NCBI GenBank assembly: GCA_028873815.1
Contig: JAPPNN010000057.1
Location: 1 to 38,163, forward strand
Direction: 5' to 3'
Source of the DNA: Gemmatimonadota bacterium
GTDB taxonomy: Bacteria > Gemmatimonadota > Gemmatimonadetes > Longimicrobiales > Gaopeijiaceae
Length of the DNA stretch: 38,163 nucleotides
The notes under the pieces were generated by a model. That model searched no databases and had not been told where the DNA came from. It saw only the letters and a program-made list of their open reading frames with translations. The translations under genes and the position numbers were made by a program. Of the stretch, positions 1 through 8,341 are shown piece after piece. Each line of letters starts with the position of its first letter. Position 1 is the stretch's first letter.

Positions 1-1180
1 GGCTAGCCAGTCTCCTAAGATAAACGACCACAACAAGATGTAAATTCATCAACGCTCGCCCGTCAGCCGTCAGTACGTCGATGGGACCGTCGTCGTCCCC
101 CGGCTCCTCGCCGTGCCGCTGCACCCAGATCAGTCCGTTCCACGTGGTCTTCAGGTCGCGAACCACCGAGACTTCGTCGAAGAACTCCAGATTCGCGATC
201 CGCTCGCGCTGACGTTGGCGGATCTCCTCCGGGGATCGGGGAATGAAGTTGGATCGGGGGAGTTCGTCGTCCGGCGTGGCCGCCAGCACTCGGAGGCGGC
301 GGCGCTTTTCGGCTTCGGTGACCGCATCCGTCGCGGGCAATGGCCAAATCGGCCGCTCAAGTATTCGCCACACCCCCTCCCCCGGACGCGCCACCTTGAT
401 CACGTACGCGGTGGAATCCGAGAAGACCACGTCCCCGTTTGGAAGCACACCCGGCAGCATGCGGGGCCCGAACACCTTTTGCGGTGCGATCGGGAACCTC
501 ATCTGCGCTCCCCCGACATCGATGCTCGGCGGCTCTCCGGCCGGGGGCAGCCAGCCCTCCGCGACCGTGTCCCTTTCGACCACGTCTCCGGCAAGAAGCA
601 AGCGCTCGATGGCACGAGACGCGTGTGGAGGCGCGGCGTCCGGCCCGTCGTCGCGGGACCACGAAAACGACAGCGTGCGGCCTCCGATTGCTGAAAAGAC
701 GGATTCTCCCATGGGCCCGGACAACAGGTCGGTCACAATCCTGACGCCGCCACCCGATCCCATGCGGACCATCCGGTCGAACACCCCGTCGGCGCCGAAG
801 ATCTGATAGGCCCGGTGGCCGCTGTCTGCGACCACCACGCGGCCGTCACGAAACACCGCGACCGCCACTGCGTTGCGAAACTCACCGGGCCCCTCGCCGC
901 GCCGTCCGAATCCGCGAAGGTACTCGCCAGCGGGCCCCGCCACGATGATTCGATCCGACTGGCCGTCGAACACGTACAGCTGCCCCGCATCATTGAACGC
1001 CACCTTGCGGACGCTGCCGAACTGCTCCCAGTCCTCGCCCGTCAACGACCCGATCCTGTACACCTCCTCGAAGTCGGCGGCCAGCCAGCGGTCCTCGTCA
1101 GGGAGTCGGATGATCTCCTGGGCGGCCAGGTCGATAGCGCCGGACATGCACGCCAAGCCCAGCAGACAAGCCTTCTGCAC
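1..1180 (-). CDS. 6-bladed beta-propeller secreted protein, 3' part missing
   Basis: The frame is open from a GTG at 1180 to the left edge, so about 393 residues are visible and the stop lies outside. The GTG is chosen because a GAGGAG ribosome-binding site sits just upstream. Residues 1-20 form a signal peptide with a likely cut after LAA (before QE), so the protein is exported. Residues 92-101 (GRRGEGPGEF) and the following GRVVVADSGH (113-122) are typical of the 6-bladed NHL-like propellers common in Gemmatimonadota and Bacteroidota. The substrate is unknown; such propellers usually bind partners rather than catalyse. The last 20 or so codons, in a locally AT-rich stretch, look unlike the rest of the protein. 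Confidence 0.75.
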   Translation of the reverse strand, partial: MQKACLLGLACMSGAIDLAAQEIIRLPDEDRWLAADFEEVYRIGSLTGEDWEQFGSVRKVAFNDAGQLYVFDGQSDRIIVAGPAGEYLRGFGRRGEGPGEFRNAVAVAVFRDGRVVVADSGHRAYQIFGADGVFDRMVRMGSGGGVRIVTDLLSGPMGESVFSAIGGRTLSFSWSRDDGPDAAPPHASRAIERLLLAGDVVERDTVAEGWLPPAGEPPSIDVGGAQMRFPIAPQKVFGPRMLPGVLPNGDVVFSDSTAYVIKVARPGEGVWRILERPIWPLPATDAVTEAEKRRRLRVLAATPDDELPRSNFIPRSPEEIRQRQRERIANLEFFDEVSVVRDLKTTWNGLIWVQRHGEEPGDDDGPIDVLTADGRALMNLHLVVVVYLRRLAS

Positions 1181-1300
1181 GTGTCTCCTCCTCGAAAATG
1201 GTGCTCGGCCACCTACGTCAACTTTCGTAGTACCTGCCAACGCCGGCAAGGGTCCGACATCGCCGCTCGAAAGCAGGGGGGGTCTGTCCGCAGGGCCCTA

Positions 1301-2815
1301 CTACGTCTCCCCCACCACCTCCCCCCCGGCACCGCCCCCATCCCCGCCCGCGCCCCCGAACCGCTTCGCCAGCCGCCGATACCCCTCGGCCATCCCCCAG
1401 GCCGCGCCCACCACGGTCAGCAGCAGCAGCACCCACCGCATGACCATCGTCCAGAACCCCGCATCCCAGGTGGGCGGCTGGAAGTCGTAGGCGGAGAACA
1501 CCCCCCAGCGCTCGGTCATCCAGTGCCAGCTGGTGTGCGCTACCAGCGCCGATACCACGATCCCCCCGATCCGCGGCGCCACCACCTTCGCGAACAGCAG
1601 CGCGAGCGCCGGCACCATGAACAGCAGCGCGAAGAGCTGGCCGAGCTCCACGCCGACGTTGAAGCCGAGCAGCGACGTGTACAGGTGCGAGCCCGCGAAC
1701 TGGAGCGACTCGCGCAGCTGAAAAGAGAAGCCGAACCCGTGCACGAGGCCGAAGCCGAACGCCCACAGCCAGCGCCGCTCGAGCGTCCTTCCCAAGATGT
1801 TTTCCAGCGCCATGAACACGATCGAGGCCGCGATCAGCATCTCGATCAGCGGGGGGAACCAGAGCGCGTTGGGCGCGAGGCCCAGCACCGAAGCCCCCAG
1901 CGTGATCGAGTGCGCGACCGTGAACGCGGTCACCACCGAAACGAGCGGCCACAGGCGCCGGAGGGGAACGACCAGGCAGAGCAGGAAGAGGAGGTGGTCG
2001 ATTCCGTCCAGGATGTGGGCGAAGCCGAGCACCACGAAGCGCAGCAGCGCCTGGTGCCATCTGGGGTCGAGGCGTACCTGCCCGGGACTGCCAGTGTACT
2101 GGTAGATTCGCTCCGCGCCTTCCGGGGTGACAAAGCGCAACACCGTGGTCGTGCGAATCCCCAGATGCGCCCAGGCGGGATCGATCGAGAAGCGTGAATC
2201 AACCGATTGGATGGGGGTCTCGAGCACCACGTCCAGCATGGCCTGTTCCAGGACCAGGTCGACGCCGGGCGAGATCGGAGGGGCCGACATATGCGCGACG
2301 GCCCGATCGTAGTCGGCGAAGGAGGGGTCCGAGGGGAGCGAAATCCGAGTGGCCGTGACGACCGGCGCCGGAAGGCGGGTCGTTTCCTCGTAGAGCGTCA
2401 CGTAGCCCGCGATCCAGAGCACGGCCAGGTCGTCCAGAAGCGCGCTCGCCTCGTCGATCTCGACGTAGCCGGGACCCCGCACGGGGAAGTCCACATCCCG
2501 CATCGAGGTGAGCGGGACGCGCAGGACAAGCCGAAGCGCCCCCCCTTCGGCCTTGACGAAGGCGCGGACGATCACGTCGGCGGGGATTTCGTGTGGGAGC
2601 GGAGCGGGGGCCGCGGCCGGGAGGGCGTGCGAAAGCGGGGCGGTCGCCGCAGCCAGGAGGGCGTCGGGGAGCGGAGCGGAGGCCGCGGCGATATGGGCGT
2701 GGGACGCTGAGGCGTCTGCCGCGGCCAGACCGGCGCCTCCCGCAGGCGCAACGGGCACCAACACCGCCGCCGCCAGCGCGACAATCGCCCCCCTTCGGTG
2801 TCTTCGGCCTCTCAT
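1301..2815 (-). CDS. HupE/UreJ-family membrane protein with long exported N-domain
   Basis: 504 residues, ATG preceded by GGAGGGAG. A signal peptide (about 1-32) is followed by a low-complexity Ala/Pro-rich stretch of three 12-residue repeats (39-74), a soluble domain to about residue 255, and then a polytopic membrane domain. The membrane part carries the HupE/UreJ signature: HILDGIDHLLF near residue 267, VAHSITL near 303 and HGFGFSF near 360. HupE/UreJ proteins are linked to nickel or other metal passage, but the larger two-domain type seen here (HupE_UreJ_2) has no proven substrate. No hydrogenase or urease genes lie nearby, so a nickel role is not supported by context. It lies 120 bases downstream of nothing on its own strand and upstream of the propeller gene ending at the left edge. 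Confidence 0.85.
   Translation of the reverse strand: MRGRRHRRGAIVALAAAVLVPVAPAGGAGLAAADASASHAHIAAASAPLPDALLAAATAPLSHALPAAAPAPLPHEIPADVIVRAFVKAEGGALRLVLRVPLTSMRDVDFPVRGPGYVEIDEASALLDDLAVLWIAGYVTLYEETTRLPAPVVTATRISLPSDPSFADYDRAVAHMSAPPISPGVDLVLEQAMLDVVLETPIQSVDSRFSIDPAWAHLGIRTTTVLRFVTPEGAERIYQYTGSPGQVRLDPRWHQALLRFVVLGFAHILDGIDHLLFLLCLVVPLRRLWPLVSVVTAFTVAHSITLGASVLGLAPNALWFPPLIEMLIAASIVFMALENILGRTLERRWLWAFGFGLVHGFGFSFQLRESLQFAGSHLYTSLLGFNVGVELGQLFALLFMVPALALLFAKVVAPRIGGIVVSALVAHTSWHWMTERWGVFSAYDFQPPTWDAGFWTMVMRWVLLLLTVVGAAWGMAEGYRRLAKRFGGAGGDGGGAGGEVVGET
2595..2702. repeat. 36-bp tandem repeat, three copies, inside the HupE-like gene
   Basis: Copies at 2595-2630, 2631-2666 and 2667-2702 share period 36 with scattered substitutions. 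They keep the reading frame and encode 12-residue units such as DALLAAATAPLS and HALPAAAPAPLP just after the signal peptide. Confidence 0.85.
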
Positions 2816-2961
2816 CCGACTCCCTCCAAGCCATTCACGGGTCCGGTCCCGCCATTCTGCTCCGCACCTACGCTGTGTCCCCGGCCCTTGGCTGACAAGC
2901 CGTCCAGCCCGTACTTTGCCCCCAAGTCGTCAAATGCCAAGTCCCACCAAGGGAGCTCCCC

Positions 2962-4134
2962 ATGAAGCGGAACAAGCTTCTCGTCGCCGTTCTCGCGCTG
3001 GCCATCGTCGCCGTCTACTTCGGGATGACCCGCATGGAGAATGCGTCGGCCAGCGCGGTCGATGCCCCGATGTTCGAGGTGGACCCGTTCTGGCCCCAAC
3101 CGCTACCGGACCACATGGTGCTGGGATCGGCCATCGGGGTGGGCGTGGATTCGCGCGATCACGTGTTCATCGTCCACCGCGGCAACCTCACGGAGCGTAC
3201 CGAGGGAGGGGCCGACGCCGACCCGCCGATCGGCGAGTGCTGCCGGGCCGCCCCGCCGGTGCTCGTGTTCGATCCGGAAGGCAACCTTGTCGACTCCTGG
3301 GGGGGTCCCTCCGACGACTACGTGTGGCCCGCCTCCAACCACGGGATCACCGTGGACCACATGGACAACGTCTGGATCGGCGGGAATGGGCCGAACGACA
3401 CGCACGTCCTCAAGTTCTCGCGCAGCGGCGAGTTCCTGGCCTCGTACGGCGAGCCGGAGGCCGGGCCTGCCGACAGCAACAGCGAGACGCGCTTCAACCG
3501 GGTCGCCAAGCTGGCGTTCGACGCGGAAGCCAACGAGGCCTACCTCGCCGACGGCTACGGGGGACGGCGCGTGGCGGTGCTGGACGCCTCGACAGGGGCC
3601 TTCAAGCGCTACTGGGGCGCCTACGGCAACGCGCCGGACGACACGCGGACGCCGCCCTACGATCCGGACGCACCCCTGATCCAGCAGTTCCGCACCCCGG
3701 TGCACTGCGCCGATCCCTCACTCGACGGGCACGTGTACGTCTGCGACCGTCCCAACAACCGGATCCAGGTCTTCACGAGGGACGGGACGTTCGTGGACGA
3801 GGTGCAGCTGGCGCCGCGCACTCTGGGTGACGGGTCCACGTGGGATGTCGCGTTCTCGCGCGACCCCGAGCAGAAGTACATGTACGTCGCGGACGGCAAG
3901 AACATGCGGGTCTACGTGATGGACCGGCTGAGCCTCGAGGTTCTGACCAGCTTCGGGGACGGAGGCCGGCAGCCCGGACTCTTCTTCGCGGTCCACAGCA
4001 TCGCCACCGACTCGCAGGGAAACATCTACACCACCGAGACCTACGAAGGGAAGCGCGTCCAGAAGTTCATCTACAAGGGGATGGGACCCGTGACCGCAAT
4101 GCATCAGGGAGCTCCCTGGCCGACGGGGAACTGA
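2962..4134 (+). CDS. NHL-repeat beta-propeller, peptidyl-alpha-hydroxyglycine lyase-like
   Basis: 390 residues; ATG preceded by AAGGGAG. Residues 1-24 form one hydrophobic segment (signal peptide or membrane anchor). The rest is a beta-propeller with NHL-type strands: GVGVDSRDHVFIVHR, GITVDHMDNVWIGG, VYVCDRPNNRIQVF and IATDSQGNIYTTE. This pattern matches bacterial proteins named peptidyl-alpha-hydroxyglycine alpha-amidating lyase-like. Enzyme activity is not shown by the sequence, so it is best read as a periplasmic or anchored propeller. A CC pair near residue 94 and further single Cys suggest oxidised, extracytoplasmic folding. The next gene starts 46 bases downstream, so co-transcription is likely. 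Its last bases are duplicated just after the stop (19-bp repeat). Confidence 0.75.
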   Translation: MKRNKLLVAVLALAIVAVYFGMTRMENASASAVDAPMFEVDPFWPQPLPDHMVLGSAIGVGVDSRDHVFIVHRGNLTERTEGGADADPPIGECCRAAPPVLVFDPEGNLVDSWGGPSDDYVWPASNHGITVDHMDNVWIGGNGPNDTHVLKFSRSGEFLASYGEPEAGPADSNSETRFNRVAKLAFDAEANEAYLADGYGGRRVAVLDASTGAFKRYWGAYGNAPDDTRTPPYDPDAPLIQQFRTPVHCADPSLDGHVYVCDRPNNRIQVFTRDGTFVDEVQLAPRTLGDGSTWDVAFSRDPEQKYMYVADGKNMRVYVMDRLSLEVLTSFGDGGRQPGLFFAVHSIATDSQGNIYTTETYEGKRVQKFIYKGMGPVTAMHQGAPWPTGN

Positions 4135-4156
4135 CACGCCGGCGGGGAACCGACAC
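4119..4156. repeat. 19-bp direct tandem duplication spanning a stop codon
   Basis: Copy 1 (4119-4137) contains the stop of the propeller gene. Copy 2 (4138-4156) differs at two positions and lies in the gap before the next gene. It looks like a small slippage duplication. Confidence 0.8.
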
Positions 4157-4180
4157 ACCAATAGAAGGAGCGGTGACATC

Positions 4181-4879
4181 ATGAAGACCTTCCCACTCAC
4201 AACCTGTGCGGTGTTGGCGGGCGCGCTGGCCGTCGGCGCGTGCGCACCGGGCGACGCACCGGAAGCCGAGGCCGCGGGCGAAGCAATGGCTGAACAGGCC
4301 CCGATGACATTCTTCATCACGAGCACGGGCCCCGGGGATGGCGCCAACCTAGGCGGGCTCGAAGGCGCCGACGCCCACTGCGAGACGCTGGCGTCGGCCG
4401 TGGGCGCCGGAGGGATGGGCTGGATGGCCTATCTCAGCACGATCGACGAGGACGGCGGCGCGGCGGTGAACGCACGCGACCGGATCGGGATGGGGCCCTG
4501 GCACAACCAGGCCGGCGCGATGATCGCCAACGACGTCGACGAACTCCACTCGGAGGCCGCCAACCTCACCAAGGAGTCGATCCTCACCGAGATGGGCGAC
4601 ATGGTCAACGGCCGCGGCGACGACCCCAACATGCACGACATCCTGACCGGGTCCAACATGGACGGGACCGCATACACGGGTGAGGACTACGACAACTGCG
4701 GCAACTGGATGAGCAGCGCCGAGGACGGCAGCACGGCGGTGGGTCACCACGACCGCATCGGCGGCGGGCAGAATCCCACGTCGTGGAACTCTGCGCACGC
4801 TTCGCGCGGCTGCAGCCAGGAGAACCTGCAGGGCACCGGCGGCAACGGCTTCTTCTACTGCTTCGCGGCAGGGAATTGA
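4181..4879 (+). CDS. Lectin-like (endostatin-type fold) secreted lipoprotein
   Basis: 232 residues; AGAAGGAG lies about 10 bases before the ATG. The N-terminus is a lipoprotein signal with a lipobox ending at the Cys in VGACAPG, so the protein is membrane-anchored. The mature part starts with FFITSTGPGDGANLGGLEGA and contains AHCETLA, VNARDRIGMGPWHN, NLTKES, MHDILTGS, CGNW and SRGCSQENL. This pattern matches a bacterial family annotated as 'lectin', distantly like the collagen NC10/endostatin domain. Four Cys in the mature part probably form disulfides. Sugar binding is inferred from the family name only. The stop TGA overlaps the next start by one base (TGATG), indicating translational coupling to the creatininase-like gene. 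Confidence 0.7.
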   Translation: MKTFPLTTCAVLAGALAVGACAPGDAPEAEAAGEAMAEQAPMTFFITSTGPGDGANLGGLEGADAHCETLASAVGAGGMGWMAYLSTIDEDGGAAVNARDRIGMGPWHNQAGAMIANDVDELHSEAANLTKESILTEMGDMVNGRGDDPNMHDILTGSNMDGTAYTGEDYDNCGNWMSSAEDGSTAVGHHDRIGGGQNPTSWNSAHASRGCSQENLQGTGGNGFFYCFAAGN

Positions 4880-5748
4880 TGCGCGGCCTGGTGGGGGCGC
4901 TGCTGCCCGCGCTCGCGCTCGCGGCTTGTTACGGGGAGGAAGGGGCGGAGGGAGCGCCAGCCGGCGGCGGGAGTTCGGCCGCTGACCCCGAGGCGCAGAC
5001 AGCCGCCGCGAGCCTGCCGGTCAACACCGTCTTCATCGAGGAGATGACCTGGACCGAAATCCGGGACGCGATCGCCGCCGGTAAGACGACGGCAATCCTG
5101 CCCACCGCCGGCACCGAGCAGAACGGCCCGCACATGGTGATGGGCAAGCACCGCTACATCATCGACGAGGCCAGCGACCGGATCGCGCGCGAGCTCGGCA
5201 ACGCCCTCGTCGCCCCCGCCGTGACCTACGTGCCAGAGGGAGAGGTGGATCCGCCCTCGGGACACATGCGGTACGCCGGGACGATTACGCTCCCGAACGA
5301 GTTCTTCATGAAGCTGGTCGAGTACGCCGCTCGCAGTCTCCGCGCCCACGGCTTCACCGACCTCGTGTTCATCGGCGACAGCGGCGGGAACCAGAGGGGG
5401 ATGGAGGCGGTCGCGGCCCAGCTGAACGACGAGTGGGGCGGCGATGGCGCAACCGTGCACTTCATCGGGGACTACTACGCGAACAACGGCTTCCGCGACT
5501 GGCTCATGGAGCAGGGCGAGACCAACGAGACGATCGGGCGCCACGCGGGCATCTCGGACACGTCGATCCTGCTGTACGTGGAGCCGCGGCACATCCGCCA
5601 GGATCAGCTGGCGCCCGGCGGCGGCTTCGAGAACAGCGGCGTGTCGGGCGATCCCACGCGCGCCTCGGCCGAGTATGGCCGCGTCGGCATGGAAATGCGC
5701 GTGGACGCGGCGGTCCGGCAGATCCGGGCGGCGATGGGGTCCATGTAG
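4879..5748 (+). CDS. Creatininase-family lipoprotein with altered metal site
   Basis: 289 residues. The ATG at 4879 overlaps the previous stop and gives a proper lipoprotein signal (ALALAAC, Cys17); the frame is also open upstream, but that part would be nonsense before the signal. Residues 51-270 follow the creatininase fold: AILPTAGTEQNGPH (73-85), GHMRYAGTITLP, and a GDSGGN segment where the family has NGHGGN. Classical creatininases bind two metals through the EQH...D and NGH residues. Here H is replaced by N (82), the Asp position by His (91) and the later His by Ser, so metal binding may differ or be lost. Related amidohydrolases act on cyclic amides; the substrate here is unknown. It sits between a lectin-like lipoprotein and the tandem plug-like genes. 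Confidence 0.8.
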   Translation: MRGLVGALLPALALAACYGEEGAEGAPAGGGSSAADPEAQTAAASLPVNTVFIEEMTWTEIRDAIAAGKTTAILPTAGTEQNGPHMVMGKHRYIIDEASDRIARELGNALVAPAVTYVPEGEVDPPSGHMRYAGTITLPNEFFMKLVEYAARSLRAHGFTDLVFIGDSGGNQRGMEAVAAQLNDEWGGDGATVHFIGDYYANNGFRDWLMEQGETNETIGRHAGISDTSILLYVEPRHIRQDQLAPGGGFENSGVSGDPTRASAEYGRVGMEMRVDAAVRQIRAAMGSM

Positions 5749-5782
5749 TGGGCGTGGCGCTGGTGGCTCGGTGACCATAGGG

Positions 5783-6649
5783 ATGAGTTGGCGTGCGACC
5801 GGCTCGGTGGTGCGGGTGGTGGTCGCGGTCGGCGCGGTGGCGGCGGGCGCCCTCCCAGCGATTGTGCCCTCCGGCCCCGCCGTGGCCCAGGAGACGGCGG
5901 GCGGCGCGGAAGCCGCGACCTTCACCCTCGCCGGGCAGATCGTCGACGCGGTGAACGGGGCACCGGTCATTGCCGCGCTGGTCAAGGTCCCGGCACTCCG
6001 CCGGGTGGCCGCCTCCGACGTCCACGGCCAGTTCCAGCTGCCCGACTTCCCCGAGGGAACGTGGGACATCGTCGTCGAGCAGCTCGGGTACCATACCCTG
6101 ACCGGATCGGTCACCGTCGCTGATGGCAACGGGCTGAATCTGCGCCTGAACCCGGATCCGGTCGCCCTCGAAGAGATCAGGGCGGGCGGGCTGACCTACA
6201 GGACCCGGTTGCGGCGCAGGCGAAACGCCTCGGCGGCACGGTCCTATGAGCTCGCGGGAGAAGCGCTCTGGAACAGCCAGCACGAGAACGTGTGGGACCT
6301 GGTGGGACGGCGCGAGGGCTTTCACTTCCAGGGCTATTCCAACTACGGTTGCCCGTTGGCCACGATCTACGGCGTGCCGGTCATTGTGGGGCTGTACGTG
6401 GACGACCGCGCCGTGCGGATCGGAATCTTCGACCAGTACAAGCCCACCGATTTCGCCATGGTGGAGGTCTACGAATTCGGAGCCGCGATCAAGGCGTATA
6501 CGCAGCCCTACCTCGATCGGATGACGCGGGAGAGACGGGTGGCGGTGTCGTCGACGCCGGCCCTGTGTCCCCCCGAATCCCGGACGATCTACCGCCGGGG
6601 CCGGTACGTGCAGGTGCCCCCAGGAACGGGGCCGGGAGGTCCGGGGTAG
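5783..6649 (+). CDS. CarboxypepD_reg-like/plug-like secreted protein, paralogue A
   Basis: 288 residues from the ATG at 5783; a GTG at 5771 in the same frame is possible. The signal peptide has a likely cut after AVA (35). Residues 45-137 form a CarboxypepD_reg-like beta-sandwich (FTLAGQIVDAVNGAPVIAAL..., LPDFPEGTWDIVVEQLGYH, NLRLNPDP), almost the same as in the next two genes. The C-terminal part resembles a TonB plug (IYGVPVIVGLYVDDRAV, MVEVYEFGAAIKAYT) and has two Cys, but no beta-barrel follows. Full TonB receptors are several times longer. The function is unknown; it may be a periplasmic binding or receptor-accessory protein. It is the most divergent of the three in its C-terminal half. 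It lies 34 bases after the creatininase gene. Confidence 0.75.
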   Translation: MSWRATGSVVRVVVAVGAVAAGALPAIVPSGPAVAQETAGGAEAATFTLAGQIVDAVNGAPVIAALVKVPALRRVAASDVHGQFQLPDFPEGTWDIVVEQLGYHTLTGSVTVADGNGLNLRLNPDPVALEEIRAGGLTYRTRLRRRRNASAARSYELAGEALWNSQHENVWDLVGRREGFHFQGYSNYGCPLATIYGVPVIVGLYVDDRAVRIGIFDQYKPTDFAMVEVYEFGAAIKAYTQPYLDRMTRERRVAVSSTPALCPPESRTIYRRGRYVQVPPGTGPGGPG

Positions 6650-6743
6650 GAGGCGGGGTGGCGTCGTTTCGCGAGGCGACGGCCCAGCACCGGCGAGAGG
6701 ACCGCCCGGTGCACGTGAGAGATCTGTTTCAGGAGGGCTTTCG

Positions 6744-7517
6744 TTGAGCTGGCTTGGCAGACGACAGCGGCGACCGGGGGCGTTCGCCACCGCCGCGATC
6801 CTCCTCGCCCTGACCTTCCCCGGCCCGCCGCGGTTGTCGGCCCAGGACGCGGCCACCTTCACGCTGACGGGCCAGATCGTCGACGCGGTCAACGAAACAC
6901 CCGTCATCGCCGCGGTGATCAAGGTCCCCGACCTGCGCCGCTTCGTCTTCACCGACGTCAACGGCCGCTTCGCCTTTACCGACTTCCCCGCGGGCACCTG
7001 GGACATCGTTGTCGAGCAGCTCGGATACCACACCCTCGACGGCTCGGTGACGGTGGCGGAGGGCAACGGGCTCTTTCTGCGCCTGAACCCCGATCCGATC
7101 GAGCTGGAGGGCCTGCGCGTGCGGACGCGCTCCGAGCAGTTGCTGGAACGGCGGCGGCGACGCGTTCCCTACCGCGTAGTCAGGATCCCCACCGAAACCA
7201 TCGCCAACGCGATCAATCCGGACCCGACGGCGATATTCAGGTTCAATGCGGCTGCGCCGATTACCGGCTGCTCGGGCGAGGCCGACGAGTGGATGACGCC
7301 CGGATGCGTCGTGGTGAAGGGTACGCCCAAGCCGATCAGCATCTTCCTGGACGAGGGGCCGCTGCTCGGCGGGATGGTGGAATTCGCCGCCCTGAGCAAC
7401 CTGGAAATCCACTCGATGGAATGGATACCGAGAATGGCGATGCTCAGAGTCTACACCCGTAGGTTCATCGAGCGCCTCGACAAGACGCGCATCAGCCTGG
7501 TGCCGCTGATATGGTGA
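6744..7517 (+). CDS. CarboxypepD_reg-like/plug-like secreted protein, paralogue B
   Basis: 257 residues from a TTG at 6744, chosen because AGGAGGG at 6731-6737 is well spaced and the signal peptide (cut after LSA, residue 33) follows directly. Residues 37-128 are the shared beta-sandwich (LTGQIVDAVNETPVIAAV, FAFTDFPAGTWDIVVEQL). The C-terminal 120 residues contain a Cys pair (TGC...TPGC) and a plug-like block near 197-246: ISIFLDEGPLLGGMVEF, IHSMEWIP, LRVYTRRFIERL. This is close to paralogue C and resembles the 'VYVDG...IESIEV' core of TonB plugs, without any barrel. The gap from paralogue A is 94 bases. The last 7 bases overlap paralogue C. Confidence 0.75.
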   Translation: MSWLGRRQRRPGAFATAAILLALTFPGPPRLSAQDAATFTLTGQIVDAVNETPVIAAVIKVPDLRRFVFTDVNGRFAFTDFPAGTWDIVVEQLGYHTLDGSVTVAEGNGLFLRLNPDPIELEGLRVRTRSEQLLERRRRRVPYRVVRIPTETIANAINPDPTAIFRFNAAAPITGCSGEADEWMTPGCVVVKGTPKPISIFLDEGPLLGGMVEFAALSNLEIHSMEWIPRMAMLRVYTRRFIERLDKTRISLVPLIW

Positions 7518-8302
7518 ACACGCGGTCTGGGCGCGCACGGCGCGCATCATTTCTTGTTGCGTGTCTCGCGGCGTGGGCCGGAGCGGACACTGTGACCGCG
7601 CAGGATCCGGACACCTTCACCCTGGCCGGACAGATCGTGGACGCGGTCAACGGAGCACCCGTGGTTGCCGCCGTGATCAAGGTTCCCGAACTGCGGCGTT
7701 TTGTCTTCACGAACTTGAGCGGCCGGTTCGCATTCACGGACTTCCCCGAAGGCACCTGGGATATCCTGGTCGAACAACTCGGATACCACACGCTTGAGGG
7801 CTCGGTTACGGTGGCGGACGGCAACGGACTCTTCCTCCGTCTCAACCCGGATCCGATCGAGCTGGAAGGCCTGCGCGTCGTCACTCGGGGCGAGCGGCTC
7901 CTCCATGAGCGACGCCGACGCTACCCCTTCCGCGTGACCACGATTTCGGCGTCCACGATTACGGCGGCCGCGGACCGCGACCTCGCCGCCATCTTCAGAC
8001 GGCACGCGAATGCGCCGCTCGCCATGTGCCCGGTGGAGGTGGACCCGTGGCTGGCGATGGGAGGCTGCATGTACAAGCGCGGCGACCTCAAGCGCATAAA
8101 CGTCTACCTGGACGAGGCCCCGCTGATGGGAGGCATGGTAGAACTGTCGCAACTCGACTACCGGGAGGTCCACTCCATGGACTGGGTGCCGGGCATCTGG
8201 CGGGCCGACAACCCCGAGCTTCGGGTTTACTCCAAGGGGTTCATCGAGCGCCTGAACACTTCCAACACCCACCTGGCCCCGTTTTCGTGGTTCGTCCCCT
8301 AG
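7511..8302 (+). CDS. CarboxypepD_reg-like/plug-like secreted protein, paralogue C
   Basis: 263 residues; ATG at 7511, overlapping paralogue B by 7 bases, so translation is probably coupled. The signal peptide is cut after VTA (30). Residues 36-127 are the conserved beta-sandwich (FTLAGQIVDAVNGAPVVAAV, FPEGTWDILVEQLGYH, LRLNPDPIELEGLRV). A linker rich in Arg (LLHERRRRYPFR) is followed by a Cys pair (AMCPVEVD...GGCMYK) and a plug-like end (INVYLDEAPLMGGMVEL, VHSMDWVPG, LRVYSKGFIERL). The protein sequence of the first domain is nearly constant among A, B and C while many silent sites differ, which points to selection on the domain rather than recent copying. The role is unknown. It converges on the minus-strand plug protein 39 bases away. 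Confidence 0.75.
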   Translation: MVNTRSGRARRASFLVACLAAWAGADTVTAQDPDTFTLAGQIVDAVNGAPVVAAVIKVPELRRFVFTNLSGRFAFTDFPEGTWDILVEQLGYHTLEGSVTVADGNGLFLRLNPDPIELEGLRVVTRGERLLHERRRRYPFRVTTISASTITAAADRDLAAIFRRHANAPLAMCPVEVDPWLAMGGCMYKRGDLKRINVYLDEAPLMGGMVELSQLDYREVHSMDWVPGIWRADNPELRVYSKGFIERLNTSNTHLAPFSWFVP

Positions 8303-8341
8303 CCTTGCTGGCTGCCCAAGCGGCCGGGCAACGGGCCCGAC

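Noticed and set aside
815..2197. Open frame of 460 residues on the plus strand
   Set aside because: Opposite to the propeller and HupE-like genes; rich in Arg, Pro, His and Glu without any domain, as expected for a high-G+C shadow.
8303..8341. Intrinsic terminator between convergent genes
   Set aside because: G/C-rich inverted pieces are present but there is no stable hairpin followed by a T run on either strand.
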